A DNA stretch of 24,262 nt from an uncultured Eubacteriales bacterium. GTDB taxonomy: Bacteria > Bacillota > Clostridia > Oscillospirales > CAG-272. Where the stretch lies: assembly GCA_934476315.1 (NCBI GenBank), contig CAKSNQ010000025.1, forward strand, positions 1-24,262, written 5' to 3'. The position numbers were made by a program, and so were the translations under genes. Below are positions 6,242 through 14,381 of this stretch, one piece after another. Every line of letters begins with the position of its first letter. Positions within the stretch are counted from its first letter, which is position 1. The notes under the pieces were generated by a model. The model was given only the letters and a program-made list of their open reading frames with translations, was not told the DNA's origin and made no database searches.

Positions 6242-7780
6242 TTATTCCTGTTTATCAATCCAGTCGTTGAGCTTTTTGACGACGTTTTGAGTGACCTCCG
6301 TCTCATAGGACTTCCACAGCGAGGTCACGTCGGAGGTTCCCGAAGATGTCAGGAGCAGTATCCGGTTGACAAAGGACGAGGTGTCCAAAAACTGCCCCGG
6401 GTCGTAGGAACGGCTGTTGAAGATGTAGTTCAGCATTTCCTTGGAGTCGTTGTCGCGCGTCGAGCGCCCCATCAGAACGACATCGTAGAACGCGGGGTAC
6501 ACCGTATAGTAGGACTCGTAGCTGAGCGCCTCCACGATCATCGCACACATTTCGGGGTCGGAGACCGCGCGGGGGATGCCGAGCACGCAGTCATGGTGCA
6601 TCCACACCAGCGAGGAGTAATCCTTTTGCGCCGTGTCATATTTCGGAACCGGCAGAATCCCGTAGTTGTCCTCCATGCTTCGTCTGTTGCGGACATCCTT
6701 AATCAGACCAAAATCGAAGAGCGCATGCCCGGAGCTGAAAAGCTGATACCATTCCTTGCTCTCCTTTTCTGCTTTGATCGCTAAGTTGGCAAATCCGCGG
6801 TCATACATAACAAAGTCGAAAACGTCCTTAATCTTGGTGACGGAAGTATTATCTCCGAACTTCCACTGCAAACGTCCCGACTCGTCCATATCGGCAAACT
6901 TCTGACCGAAGCCGTTAAAGAGATAGAAAATGACGTCGTTACCGCCTGTCATTCCCCACGTGTCTCCCATACCGTTCATCTGGTCGTCACCGTCATCGTG
7001 CGTCACCTGCGCGGAATATTCCAACAGCTTCTCCAGCGTCCAGTCGTCGGTTCTGACGAGATCATACAGATCCCTGATTCCGAAGTTTTCGGCAAGATTC
7101 TGATTGAAATACATCGCTGTCGTCGCGCCCTTATCCCGCACCAGAATTTCGCTGGAGGCAATGTAGAGCGCGTCGCCCAGCCGGAAGGATCCCAGCGCGT
7201 CCTGGACCCACCACGGCTGATCGAAATGGAAAATGTCACTGTACGCCTCGTCGCGCAGGTTGAGCAGATAATTTCCCTGCATCAGGGACGGGGTCTGGAT
7301 GGTGCGGATGGTAATCATCTGGTACGCGTCGTCCCCGGTTTTGTCGTTGTTTGTAACCGCGGTGACAAATTTGTTGTCGTTGACCGCGCAGTATTCGCGG
7401 GTGATCTCCACCCCGTACTTTTCGCTGACCGCCAGATTGCGATCCCACACCGCCGTTCCGATGACGTCGGCAACGTCCTTGTCCTCCTCGCTCACCGCGA
7501 TTTCCTCCCACGGAAGCCAGTTTGAACCCCCGGGCGTTTCGTTGCCCGCGGTCGTCCATTCCAGCACGTGAAATTCCATGCCGCCGAAGTTGCGCTCCGG
7601 GAGGTCAAGCGGAATCCGCTGTTCCTGCGGATCGTCCGGACCGGACGGGTCGTTCGGGTTAACGGGGGTATCCTGAGTACCGGACTTCGGCTTACAGGCG
7701 CTCAGGGTAAGGCAGGAGAGCACCATCACGAGTGCCAAAAGGCACACGATCACGCGGCGCCATACATTGTTTTCCAACAT
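6242..7780 (-). CDS. Solute-binding lipoprotein paralogue 1
   Basis: The protein has 512 residues and starts at ATG 7780 behind AAAGGAG. A lipoprotein signal peptide (VIVCLLALVMVLSCLTLSAC) puts the acylated cysteine at residue 29. A Pro/Asp/Asn linker follows (about 33-53), then a family-1 extracellular solute-binding fold beginning LPERNFGGMEFHVLEW. It would bind a solute, probably a sugar or oligosaccharide, outside the membrane for an ABC importer. Motifs shared with the next three genes include YSDIFHFDQPWWVQD, LVRDKGATTAMYFNQN-like, YSSLVWMHHDCVLGIPRAV and ALSYESYYTVYPAFYDVVLM. This copy is the most divergent of the four: its acidic loop (HDDGDDQMNGMG) has lost the EF-hand pattern. No permease is nearby. 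The ligand is unknown. Confidence 0.85.
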   Translation of the reverse strand: MLENNVWRRVIVCLLALVMVLSCLTLSACKPKSGTQDTPVNPNDPSGPDDPQEQRIPLDLPERNFGGMEFHVLEWTTAGNETPGGSNWLPWEEIAVSEEDKDVADVIGTAVWDRNLAVSEKYGVEITREYCAVNDNKFVTAVTNNDKTGDDAYQMITIRTIQTPSLMQGNYLLNLRDEAYSDIFHFDQPWWVQDALGSFRLGDALYIASSEILVRDKGATTAMYFNQNLAENFGIRDLYDLVRTDDWTLEKLLEYSAQVTHDDGDDQMNGMGDTWGMTGGNDVIFYLFNGFGQKFADMDESGRLQWKFGDNTSVTKIKDVFDFVMYDRGFANLAIKAEKESKEWYQLFSSGHALFDFGLIKDVRNRRSMEDNYGILPVPKYDTAQKDYSSLVWMHHDCVLGIPRAVSDPEMCAMIVEALSYESYYTVYPAFYDVVLMGRSTRDNDSKEMLNYIFNSRSYDPGQFLDTSSFVNRILLLTSSGTSDVTSLWKSYETEVTQNVVKKLNDWIDKQE

Positions 7781-7815
7781 AAATCAGCAAGCTCCTTTCT
7801 GTCTCAATAAGTTCA

Positions 7816-7844
7816 TTTATACCACAGGTCTTCCCTATCCGCAA
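7816..7844 (-). promoter_or_regulatory. Promoter of lipoprotein 1
   Basis: On the minus strand: TTGCGG (7839-7844), 17 bp ending in TGTGG, TATAAA (7816-7821). Start near 7809, about 29 bases before ATG 7780. Confidence 0.7.
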
Positions 7845-7973
7845 TGCATAGTTTTTCCGATTTTTAGCGCACCTTTTCGGCAAACAAACCAAAAAAAACT
7901 ATCATGCTAAAGTGCAGCAGTCCCAAAACAACATTTTCTTCCGGAGCGGAAGCTCCCGTCGCCAGTAAAAAAA

Positions 7974-8182
7974 GAGGCTATAAAAAGTTCATTTTGAGTC
8001 TTTTTATAACTTCGTCGGTTTTACTTCCGGCGACCGGACGCCGCCGTCTTGCTGCCAAGAAAATCGGAAAAACAAGGTACAACGCGAAAGCGGGCATACC
8101 CACGCAAAAGCGCCGGGCATGGCAGCATCCCGACATTGTAAGGGGGCTGTCGGGAGCATCAAACCAAGCCCCCAACAGCCTC
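7974..8182. repeat. Dispersed intergenic repeat, divergent copy B
   Basis: It has the same plan and position as copy A: 3' of a minus-strand lipoprotein gene, with an A/T hairpin at the left (7979-8008, TATAAAAAG/CTTTTTATA) that is followed on the minus strand by a T-run, and a G/C hairpin at the right. The outer ends are inverted (AGAGGCT...AGCCTCT). Only short pieces of the inner blocks survive (CGCCGCCGTCTTGCTGCC and GCATCCCGACATT), so membership is likely but weaker than for A, C and D. The rest of the 7781-8204 gap holds the lipoprotein 1 promoter and nothing else I recognise. Confidence 0.5.
8145..8180 (-). terminator. Hairpin directly after lipoprotein 2
   Basis: On the minus strand, GGCTGTTGGGGGC, a 10-base loop, then GCTCCCGACAGCC: a 13-bp stem with two G-U pairs, 24 bases after the stop codon. 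No good T-run follows (CCCCTTAC), so it may protect the 3' end or work with the distal A/T hairpin. Confidence 0.55.
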
Positions 8183-8204
8183 TTCCGAAATTATGGCGGT
8201 GGAA

Positions 8205-9758
8205 TCAATAGTGCTGATCCACCCACTCGTTGACCTTCTTCACGCACTCGTCGATCGCGTTCTGGAAGATCGCCAGCGTGGAAACAACGTCCGTGCTGTT
8301 GTTTTCCTGCATCTGCATCAGACCGGTCTGACCGTGCAGCTCACGGCCGCTCGCCTTCGCCTTCACCCAGTACTGACCGGGATCGTAGGAACGTGTTCTG
8401 AAGATGATCTCCAGCATTTCCTTGGACTCATCGTCACGGGTGGAGCGGTTCATCAGAACGACATCGTAGAACGCGGGGTACACCGTATAGTAGGACTCGT
8501 AGCTGAGCGCCTCCAGAATGATGGCACTCATTTCGGGGTCCGCGGTGACGGCGGGAATACTGACCAGGCAGTCGTGGTGGACCCACACCAGCGAGGAGTA
8601 GTCCTCCTGAAGCTCGTCATACTTGGGCATCGGGATGATACCGTACAACGATTCCATCTCACGGAAGGACAGGACCGCCTTGAGGTAGTTCAGCGAGAAC
8701 AGCGCGTGGTCCGTCAGGAACACCTTGCCAAGGGTCTCGTCGGTCTTGTTTTTGTTGTAGTGAGTGTTGAGGTAGACGCCCTCGCGGTACATGATCTTGC
8801 TCAGAATGTCCTGCATGACCGTGACGGACTTGGAGCTACCGAAAGTAAATTCCAGATATCCGGCATCGTCCATTTCGCCGAACTTCTGTCCGAATGAATT
8901 GAACAGGTAGTACATCGGGTCTCTGGTGCCGACGATGCCCCACATATCTTTTCCGCTGCTGATCTTATCGTCACCGTCGCCGTCACCCATGACGCTCTCG
9001 CACATGGTAATCATTTCTTCCATGGTCCACTTGCCTTCTCTGACCAGATCGTAGAGCTGGGTGATGCCGTGATTTTCGGCAACCGTCTGGTTATAGAAGC
9101 AGGCCGCCGTTGCGCCCTTGTCGCGGAGCAAAAGCTCGCTGGACGCCGCGTACAGGTGGTCGCCCAGGGTAAAGGACTTCACCGAGTCCTGCACCCACCA
9201 GGGCTGATCAAAGTGGAAAATGTCGGAATATTCGTCCGCCTTCATATCCAGAAGGAGGTTTTCCTCCACGGGCGTCTGAAGGTCCACGCTGCGCTGTGTG
9301 ACAAGCTGCCACAAATCATCGCCCGTGCTGTTGTTGGAACGCAATTTCTGTACGTACTGATCCGTGTCGTAGGAGAGATATTCGGTCGTGATTCTGACGC
9401 CGTATTTCTCCTCGACCACGAGGTTACGGTCATAGACCTCGGAGCTGATGATGTCTGCCTGGTCGTAGTCCTCCTCGTTCACGGCAATCTCCACCCACGG
9501 AAGCCAGCCGGCGCCGCCCGTCTGGGTCAAGCCACCCGCCGACCATTCCGCCACGTGAAATTCCGCGTCGCCGTAATTTTTCTCAGGCAGAGAAAGCGGG
9601 AGGCGGGTATCGCCGGGGGGGTCGGGATTATCCGGGGTATCCGGATTGTCCGGTGTGTTGGGGTCGCTCGGCGTGCAGGCGGTCAGTGCGAAGCACGACA
9701 GCACCATGACAAGCGCCAGAAAACAAAGCACAACCTTGCACCACTTGTTTTTCAGCAT
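8205..9758 (-). CDS. Solute-binding lipoprotein paralogue 2
   Basis: The protein has 517 residues. ATG 9758 is chosen because it places a standard lipoprotein signal at the N-terminus (VVLCFLALVMVLSCFALTAC, Cys28) and has AAGGAG upstream; the frame is open further to 9887, but those 43 residues precede the signal and include the promoter region. The linker is built on repeated PDNPD/PNTPD units (about 29-50). The mature domain starts LPEKNYGDAEFHVAEW and carries the shared YSDIFHFDQPWWVQD, ELLLRDKGATAACFYNQ and ALSYESYYTVYPAFYDVVLM blocks. Its acidic loop DGDGDDKISSGK (259-270) is EF-hand-like but has Lys instead of Glu at position 12. Role as for its neighbours: periplasm-equivalent ligand capture, ligand unknown. 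Confidence 0.85.
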   Translation of the reverse strand: MLKNKWCKVVLCFLALVMVLSCFALTACTPSDPNTPDNPDTPDNPDPPGDTRLPLSLPEKNYGDAEFHVAEWSAGGLTQTGGAGWLPWVEIAVNEEDYDQADIISSEVYDRNLVVEEKYGVRITTEYLSYDTDQYVQKLRSNNSTGDDLWQLVTQRSVDLQTPVEENLLLDMKADEYSDIFHFDQPWWVQDSVKSFTLGDHLYAASSELLLRDKGATAACFYNQTVAENHGITQLYDLVREGKWTMEEMITMCESVMGDGDGDDKISSGKDMWGIVGTRDPMYYLFNSFGQKFGEMDDAGYLEFTFGSSKSVTVMQDILSKIMYREGVYLNTHYNKNKTDETLGKVFLTDHALFSLNYLKAVLSFREMESLYGIIPMPKYDELQEDYSSLVWVHHDCLVSIPAVTADPEMSAIILEALSYESYYTVYPAFYDVVLMNRSTRDDESKEMLEIIFRTRSYDPGQYWVKAKASGRELHGQTGLMQMQENNSTDVVSTLAIFQNAIDECVKKVNEWVDQHY

Positions 9759-9807
9759 ATCGCAGTAATCTCCTTTTTTCATTTTCTGCATATTATCTGT
9801 ACTACTC

Positions 9808-9836
9808 ATTATATCACAGCGTCTCCGCAAGCGCAA
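9808..9836 (-). promoter_or_regulatory. Promoter of lipoprotein 2
   Basis: On the minus strand: TTGCGC (9831-9836), 17 bp ending in TGTGA, TATAAT (9808-9813). Start near 9801, about 43 bases before ATG 9758. Confidence 0.75.
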
Positions 9837-9937
9837 TTCACATATATGACAAATTAACCGGATCGTTTTTGTGCGTATTAACGTCAAATTTCTCGACTAT
9901 TTCGACAATCGTCCCCCCATGAGCCGGAGACAACTTC

Positions 9938-9969
9938 GGGGGCTGCCCCATTTTTTTGAGACAGCCCCC
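9938..9969. terminator. G/C hairpin after lipoprotein 3
   Basis: GGGGGCTG (9938-9945) pairs with CAGCCCCC (9962-9969) around a loop with a T7 run. It follows the stop of lipoprotein 3 by 25 bases on the minus strand. The tail after the hairpin is not T-rich, so efficiency is uncertain. The inner blocks of the dispersed repeat are absent here. Confidence 0.5.
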
Positions 9970-9994
9970 TTGAGGATTCGCATTCGGGCGAAGT

Positions 9995-11515
9995 TCAGTT
10001 GTTGTCATCCACCCACTTGTTGATCTTCCTGACGCACTCATCGACCTTGCTCTGGAAGCCCGCGAGCGTGGAAACAACGTCCGCGCTGTGAGATTCCATC
10101 ATATTCATCAGACCGGCGTTGCCATGCAAGCCGCTCTCCGTCACCCAGTACTGACCCGGGTCATAGGAACGCGTTTTGAAGACCAGCTCCAGCATTTCCT
10201 TGGACTCATCGTCGCGGGTGGAACGGTTCATCAGAACGACATCGTAGAACGCGGGGTACACGGTGTAGTAGGACTCATAGCTGAGCGCTTCCGTGATGAT
10301 CGCGCTCATCTCGGGGTCCGCAGTGATGGAGGGAATGCCGAGCACGCAGTCATGGTGAATCCACACCAGCGAGGAGTAATCCTCCTGGAGCTCATCGTAC
10401 TTCGGCAGCGGCAGAATGCCGTACGCCGACTCCATCTCGCGCAGACCGCGTACATTCTTGAGGTAGTTCAGCTCAAAGAGCGCGTGATCCGACGTGAACA
10501 CGCCGGTGAGCTTGTTGATCGCGCGGTTGAGGTACACCTCATTGTACAGAACCTTGTTGAAGATGTCCTGCATGACCGTGACCGACTTGCTGTCACCAAA
10601 GGTGAATTCCAGCTTGCCCTCGCTGTTCATGGTGCCGAACTTCTGACCGCAGGAATTGAACAGGTAGTACAGCGGGTCCTTGGCACCGAGAATGCCCCAC
10701 ATATCCTCGGCACTGTCGATCTTATCGTTACCGTCTCTGTCGCCGGCAACCAGTTCTGCCATGCTGACCATCTGCTCCAGCGTCCACTGACCGTTGCGAA
10801 CCAGATCGTAGATGTTCGAGAAGCCGTGGTCCGAGGCGACCTTCTGATTATAGAAGCAAGCCGCCGTCGCTCCCTTGTCGCGGATCAGCAGCTCGCTGAC
10901 GGCAACGAACAGGTGATCGCCCAGCGCGAAGGACCGGATTGAATCCTGCACCCACCAGGGCTGGTCGAAGTGGAAGATGTCGGAATACTCCTCCGCCTTC
11001 ATATCCAAAAGGAGGCTCTCCTCCACCAGCGGCTGAATGTTGACGGTACGGGAGGTGATGAGCTGCCACTGATCGTCGCCCGTGCTGTTGTTGTTGCGCA
11101 GCAACTGAATGTAATTATCCGTATCATAGGACAGGTACTCACCGGTGATATTGACGCCGTACTTTTCCTCGATCACGAGGTTACGGTCGTAGACTGCAGA
11201 GCTGACAATATCCGCCTGGTCGTAGTTTTCCTCGTCTACGGCAATTTCTTCCCACGGAATCCAGCTTTGCCCCGTCTGGTTCTGTCCGTTTGCGGACCAG
11301 CTTGCGACATGAAATTCCACGCCTCCGTAGTTCTTTTCGGGCAGGACGAGGGGAATCCGCGCGTCGCCGGGATCGTCCGGATCGCTCGGGTCATCCGGCT
11401 TGTCCGGATTGTCCGGATTGTCCGGCGTTTCCTTGCACGCAGTCAGCGCAACGCAGGAGAGCGCCATGACCAGCGCCAGCAGGCACAGAACGATCCGATA
11501 CCATTTGTTCTTCAT
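9995..11515 (-). CDS. Solute-binding lipoprotein paralogue 3
   Basis: The protein has 506 residues. ATG 11515 is preferred over 11533 because AAAGGGG lies eight bases upstream and the signal then starts MKNKWYRIVLCLLALVM, with the lipobox LTAC giving Cys27. The linker is almost pure PDNPDNPDKPDDPSDPDDP (about 31-49). The mature protein is closest to paralogue 4. The loop DRDGNDKIDSAE (259-270) fits a canonical EF-hand calcium loop (D1, D3, N5, I8, D9, E12), as seen in many clostridial family-1 binding proteins. The conserved C-terminal region has ALSYESYYTVYPAFYDVVLM, then NRSTRDDESKEMLELVFKTR and SYDPGQYW. No transport partner is adjacent and the ligand is unknown. Confidence 0.85.
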   Translation of the reverse strand: MKNKWYRIVLCLLALVMALSCVALTACKETPDNPDNPDKPDDPSDPDDPGDARIPLVLPEKNYGGVEFHVASWSANGQNQTGQSWIPWEEIAVDEENYDQADIVSSAVYDRNLVIEEKYGVNITGEYLSYDTDNYIQLLRNNNSTGDDQWQLITSRTVNIQPLVEESLLLDMKAEEYSDIFHFDQPWWVQDSIRSFALGDHLFVAVSELLIRDKGATAACFYNQKVASDHGFSNIYDLVRNGQWTLEQMVSMAELVAGDRDGNDKIDSAEDMWGILGAKDPLYYLFNSCGQKFGTMNSEGKLEFTFGDSKSVTVMQDIFNKVLYNEVYLNRAINKLTGVFTSDHALFELNYLKNVRGLREMESAYGILPLPKYDELQEDYSSLVWIHHDCVLGIPSITADPEMSAIITEALSYESYYTVYPAFYDVVLMNRSTRDDESKEMLELVFKTRSYDPGQYWVTESGLHGNAGLMNMMESHSADVVSTLAGFQSKVDECVRKINKWVDDNN

Positions 11516-11547
11516 ATATGAAACCCCTTTCATTTATTAGGTATAAC

Positions 11548-11576
11548 ATTATAGCACAGAATTTTCTCCGCCGCAA
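11548..11576 (-). promoter_or_regulatory. Promoter of lipoprotein 3
   Basis: On the minus strand: TTGCGG (11571-11576), 17 bp ending in TGTGC, TATAAT (11548-11553). Start near 11541, about 26 bases before ATG 11515. Confidence 0.75.
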
Positions 11577-11627
11577 CCTGTAATTGCGACAAAACTTTAA
11601 ATTTTTTTTGAGCAAATACAACAAAAA

Positions 11628-11848
11628 GGGATGTCAAAAACTCAAAATGAGTTTTTTGACATCCCCGCAACTTTGGTCATGGCGGTACAGCGCCGCCGTT
11701 TTGCCGCCGAAAGAGGCAATAAAAGGAAAGAAGCAGGAAAACACGACCCGGATCACGCAAAATTGCCGGAATCCCAACCGGCATTTTGTGGGAGCTACTA
11801 AGGCAACGCTACGCCATTCGGTCGATACGCGGTTGCCCCGGTAGCCCC
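11628..11848. repeat. Dispersed intergenic repeat, copy C
   Basis: The left hairpin 11628-11665 (GGGATGTCAAAAACTCA arm) is followed on the minus strand by TTTTTG, a good terminator shape. Inner block 1 is CGCCGCCGTTTTGCCGCC (about 11691-11708). Inner block 2 is TTGCCGGAATCCC then AACCGGCATTTT, with a perfect TGCCGG/CCGGCA stem (11764-11769 with 11778-11783). The right end (11790-11848) folds GGGAGCTAC...GCAACGC back on GCGGTTGCCCCGGTAGCCCC. The element fills nearly the whole gap between lipoproteins 3 and 4 and is the 3' region of lipoprotein 4. Confidence 0.75.
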
Positions 11849-11869
11849 TTCAAAAACCGGTATGATGTG

Positions 11870-13396
11870 TCAGTGCTTATCCACCCACTCGTTGATCTCT
11901 TTGACGCAGGCATCAATCTTGCTCTGGTAGCTTGCCAGCTTGGAAACGACGTCCGCGCTGTGCGTAACGGTCATGTCCATCAGACCCGCCTGACTGTGCA
12001 ATCCGCTCTCCGTCGTCCAGTACTGACCGGGATCGAACGAACGGGTTTTGAACACGATCTCGAGCATTTCCTTGGATTCGTCATCGCGGGTGGAGCGGTT
12101 CATCAGCACCACATCGTAGAACGCGGGATAAACCGTGTAGTAGGACTCATAGCTGAGCGCTTCCGTGATGATCGCGCTCATCTCCGGGTCTGCGGTGACG
12201 GCAGGGATCCCGAGCACGCAGTCGGCGTGGAGCCAGACCAGCGAGGAGTAATTCTCCTGGAGCTCATCGTACTTGGGAAGCGGCAGGATTCCGTACGGCG
12301 AATCCATCTCGCGCAGACCGAGCACGGTCTTAACGCAGTCCAGACTAAACAGGGCATGATCCGTGACAAAGATGTTTTTCAGATCATTTTTGATATAGCG
12401 GTTCATGTACATTTCGCTGAACATCACCTTATTGAGGATGTCCTGCACGACCGTAACCGACTTGCTGTCACCAAAGGTGAACTCCAGCTTGCCCTCACTG
12501 TTTATGTCGCCGAACTTCTGACCGCAGGAATTGAACAGGTAGTACACCGGGTCGCGGGCTCCGAGGATGCCCCACATGTCCTCGGCGCTGTCGATCTTAT
12601 CGTTCCCGTCATGGTCGCCGGCAACCACTTCAGCCATGTTGATCATCTGCTCCAGCGTCCACTGTCCGTTCTTGACCAGGTCATACAGGTTGTCCAAACC
12701 ATAATCCTGCGCGATCTTTTGGTTATAGAAGCAAGCCGCCGTCGTTCCCTTGTCGCGGAGCAAAAGCTCACTGGCGGCGACGAACAAGTGATCGCCCAGC
12801 GCGAAAGACTGAATCGAATCCTGCACCCACCAGGGCTGATCAAAGTGGAAAATATCGGAATACTCCTCCGCTTTCATATCCACCAGCAGACTTTCCTGAA
12901 TCAGAGGCTGGATATCGCGGGTGCGTGAGGTGATGAGCTGCCACTGATCGTCGCCCGTGCTGTTGTTATTGCGCAACTTCTCGTGGTAATTGATGTCGTA
13001 GGAGAGATACTCACGGGTAATCCTGACCCCGTATTTTTCCTCGATCACGAGGTTACGGTCATAGACTGCGGAGCTGATGATGTCAGCCTGGTCGTACTCC
13101 TCCTCGGTCACGGCAATTTCCTCCCACGGAATCCAGCCGTCGCCCGCCTGGGTCGCGCCGCCGCACGCCCATTCCAGGACGTTGAATTCCACGTCGCCGT
13201 AATTTTTCTCGGGCAGAGAAAGCGGGATGCGTTCGTCGCCGGGGTCGTCAGGGGTATTCGGGTCACCGGGCGTGTTCGGTTGATCCGGGTTGTCCGGCTG
13301 ATCCGGTTGTTGGCAGGCGGTCAGACCCAAAGCTGTCAGCACCAGCACCGCCGCAAGAAGCGCCGGAAGCAGGCGTGTCAGAAGCTTACTTTTCAT
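11870..13396 (-). CDS. Solute-binding lipoprotein paralogue 4
   Basis: The protein has 508 residues. ATG 13396 has GGAAAGGA upstream and starts a proper lipoprotein signal (MKSKLLTRLLPALLAAVLVL, lipobox LTAC, Cys28); the frame opens at 13459, but that start is upstream of the signal and inside the promoter. The signal peptide differs from the other three, while the mature part is closest to paralogue 3. The linker repeats PDQPDNPDQPNTPGDPNTPD. The EF-hand-like loop DHDGNDKIDSAE begins at Asp261. One local difference is LVWLHADCVLG, where the others have LVW-x-HHDC. It is first in the minus-strand series, but each gene has its own promoter, so this is a tandem array rather than a simple operon. 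Confidence 0.85.
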   Translation of the reverse strand: MKSKLLTRLLPALLAAVLVLTALGLTACQQPDQPDNPDQPNTPGDPNTPDDPGDERIPLSLPEKNYGDVEFNVLEWACGGATQAGDGWIPWEEIAVTEEEYDQADIISSAVYDRNLVIEEKYGVRITREYLSYDINYHEKLRNNNSTGDDQWQLITSRTRDIQPLIQESLLVDMKAEEYSDIFHFDQPWWVQDSIQSFALGDHLFVAASELLLRDKGTTAACFYNQKIAQDYGLDNLYDLVKNGQWTLEQMINMAEVVAGDHDGNDKIDSAEDMWGILGARDPVYYLFNSCGQKFGDINSEGKLEFTFGDSKSVTVVQDILNKVMFSEMYMNRYIKNDLKNIFVTDHALFSLDCVKTVLGLREMDSPYGILPLPKYDELQENYSSLVWLHADCVLGIPAVTADPEMSAIITEALSYESYYTVYPAFYDVVLMNRSTRDDESKEMLEIVFKTRSFDPGQYWTTESGLHSQAGLMDMTVTHSADVVSKLASYQSKIDACVKEINEWVDKH

Positions 13397-13430
13397 ATAT
13401 TTTATCCTTTCCCATAGTTTTCTTTTTTTT

Positions 13431-13459
13431 ATTCTACCATATCTTCCATGGTCATACAA
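13431..13459 (-). promoter_or_regulatory. Promoter of lipoprotein 4
   Basis: On the minus strand: TTGTAT (13454-13459), 17 bp ending in TATGG, TAGAAT (13431-13436). Weaker -35 than its three neighbours. A run of A/T follows before the ribosome site. Confidence 0.6.
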
Positions 13460-13533
13460 GCACCATTTCCGTTGCTTTACAGCTCCATTTCCGACATTTT
13501 GCAGGCAAATCGGGGTTCCGCACGGGAAATATG

Positions 13534-14232
13534 TCAGGACGGCATCACGCCCATGGCTTGCTGTAATTTTTCGATGGCGCCCTTCTCCAGACGACTGACG
13601 TAGGAGCGCGAAATACCCAAGAGTGCCGCAACCTCCCGTTGCGCCATAGCATGCCGTCCGCCAAGTCCATAGCGCAGGGTGATGATCTGCCGCTCGCGCT
13701 CATCCAGGATCGTTCGGACGAGCTGAACCGCCCGCGCACTGCACAGCATGGTATCGACCTCCTCGGTCATGTTCTCCTCCCCGGCGATCACGTCCATGTA
13801 CGTCAACGGGTTTCCCTCGCGGTCAACATCAATGGTGTCGTGAATCGAAACCTCGGCGCACTGGTGCTTGCGGTGGCGAAAGTACATCAGAATTTCGTTC
13901 TGAACACACTTTGCGCCATAGGTCGCGAACTTGGTGCCGTTGTCGGCGCGGAACGTATCCACCGCCTTGATCAGCCCGATCGAGCCGACCGAGATCAGGT
14001 CCTCCTGATTGCGGCAAGTGCCGTAATATTTCCGCACGATGTGGGAGACCAGTCGCAGGTTGTGCAGAATGAGCTTTTGCCTTGCCTCCTCATCCCCCGC
14101 GGCAACGCCGGCAAAGCAGGCGCTCTCCTCCTCACGCGTCAGCGGTGGGGGAAACTGCGACGGGCATCCGACGCCGAGGCTGACGTGCAGAAAACGACTC
14201 AGCACGGAAAACAGCGCTGACAGTACAGACAT
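13534..14232 (-). CDS. sigK: Sporulation sigma factor K (pro-sigma-K)
   Basis: The protein has 232 residues, the usual length, and starts at ATG 14232 behind CGGAGGG. It is the late mother-cell RNA polymerase sigma factor. The N-terminal ~25 residues are hydrophobic (MSVLSALFSVLSRFLHVSLG), matching the SpoIVFB-cleaved pro-sequence, followed by the typical FPPPLTREEE. Region 2 is clear (HNLRLVSHIVRKYYG, DLISVGSIGLIKAVDTF, GTKFATYGAKCVQNEILMYF), as is region 4 with an HTH (REVAALLGISRSYVSRLEKG). The FPxPL start, the ATYxAxCxxNEILM block and the overall length favour SigK over SigE or SigG. The gene is continuous, with no skin-type insertion. It lies just downstream of the spoIIA operon, separated by repeat D. 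Confidence 0.88.
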   Translation of the reverse strand: MSVLSALFSVLSRFLHVSLGVGCPSQFPPPLTREEESACFAGVAAGDEEARQKLILHNLRLVSHIVRKYYGTCRNQEDLISVGSIGLIKAVDTFRADNGTKFATYGAKCVQNEILMYFRHRKHQCAEVSIHDTIDVDREGNPLTYMDVIAGEENMTEEVDTMLCSARAVQLVRTILDERERQIITLRYGLGGRHAMAQREVAALLGISRSYVSRLEKGAIEKLQQAMGVMPS

Positions 14233-14381
14233 GAGAGAAGCCCTCCGTTCGGTATTTTCTGGAGCGACAAAAGCCGGGCGCGCGCCGCGGGTTCGGCTCT
14301 TATCGCTCTATCATCATATGCGGATGCGCCGCCGCGCTTGCCTGTCCGCCCCGACAAAGCGCTCGGGCAAACAAATAAAGA

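Noticed and set aside
11390..11430. CRISPR-like short repeats
   Set aside because: The 9-base units are in-frame codons of a Pro-Asp linker, without spacers or cas genes.
8193..13417. Several long plus-strand frames (for example 10088-10942 and 11786-12928) opposite the four lipoproteins
   Set aside because: They resemble each other only because the lipoproteins are paralogous; they are His/Val/Arg-rich antisense shadows without starts or motifs.
13534..14232. Assignment of this sigma factor as SigE or SigG
   Set aside because: The FPPPL start after a short hydrophobic pro-sequence, the ATYGAKCVQNEILM block and the 232-residue length fit SigK best; SigG lacks a pro-sequence and is usually longer.
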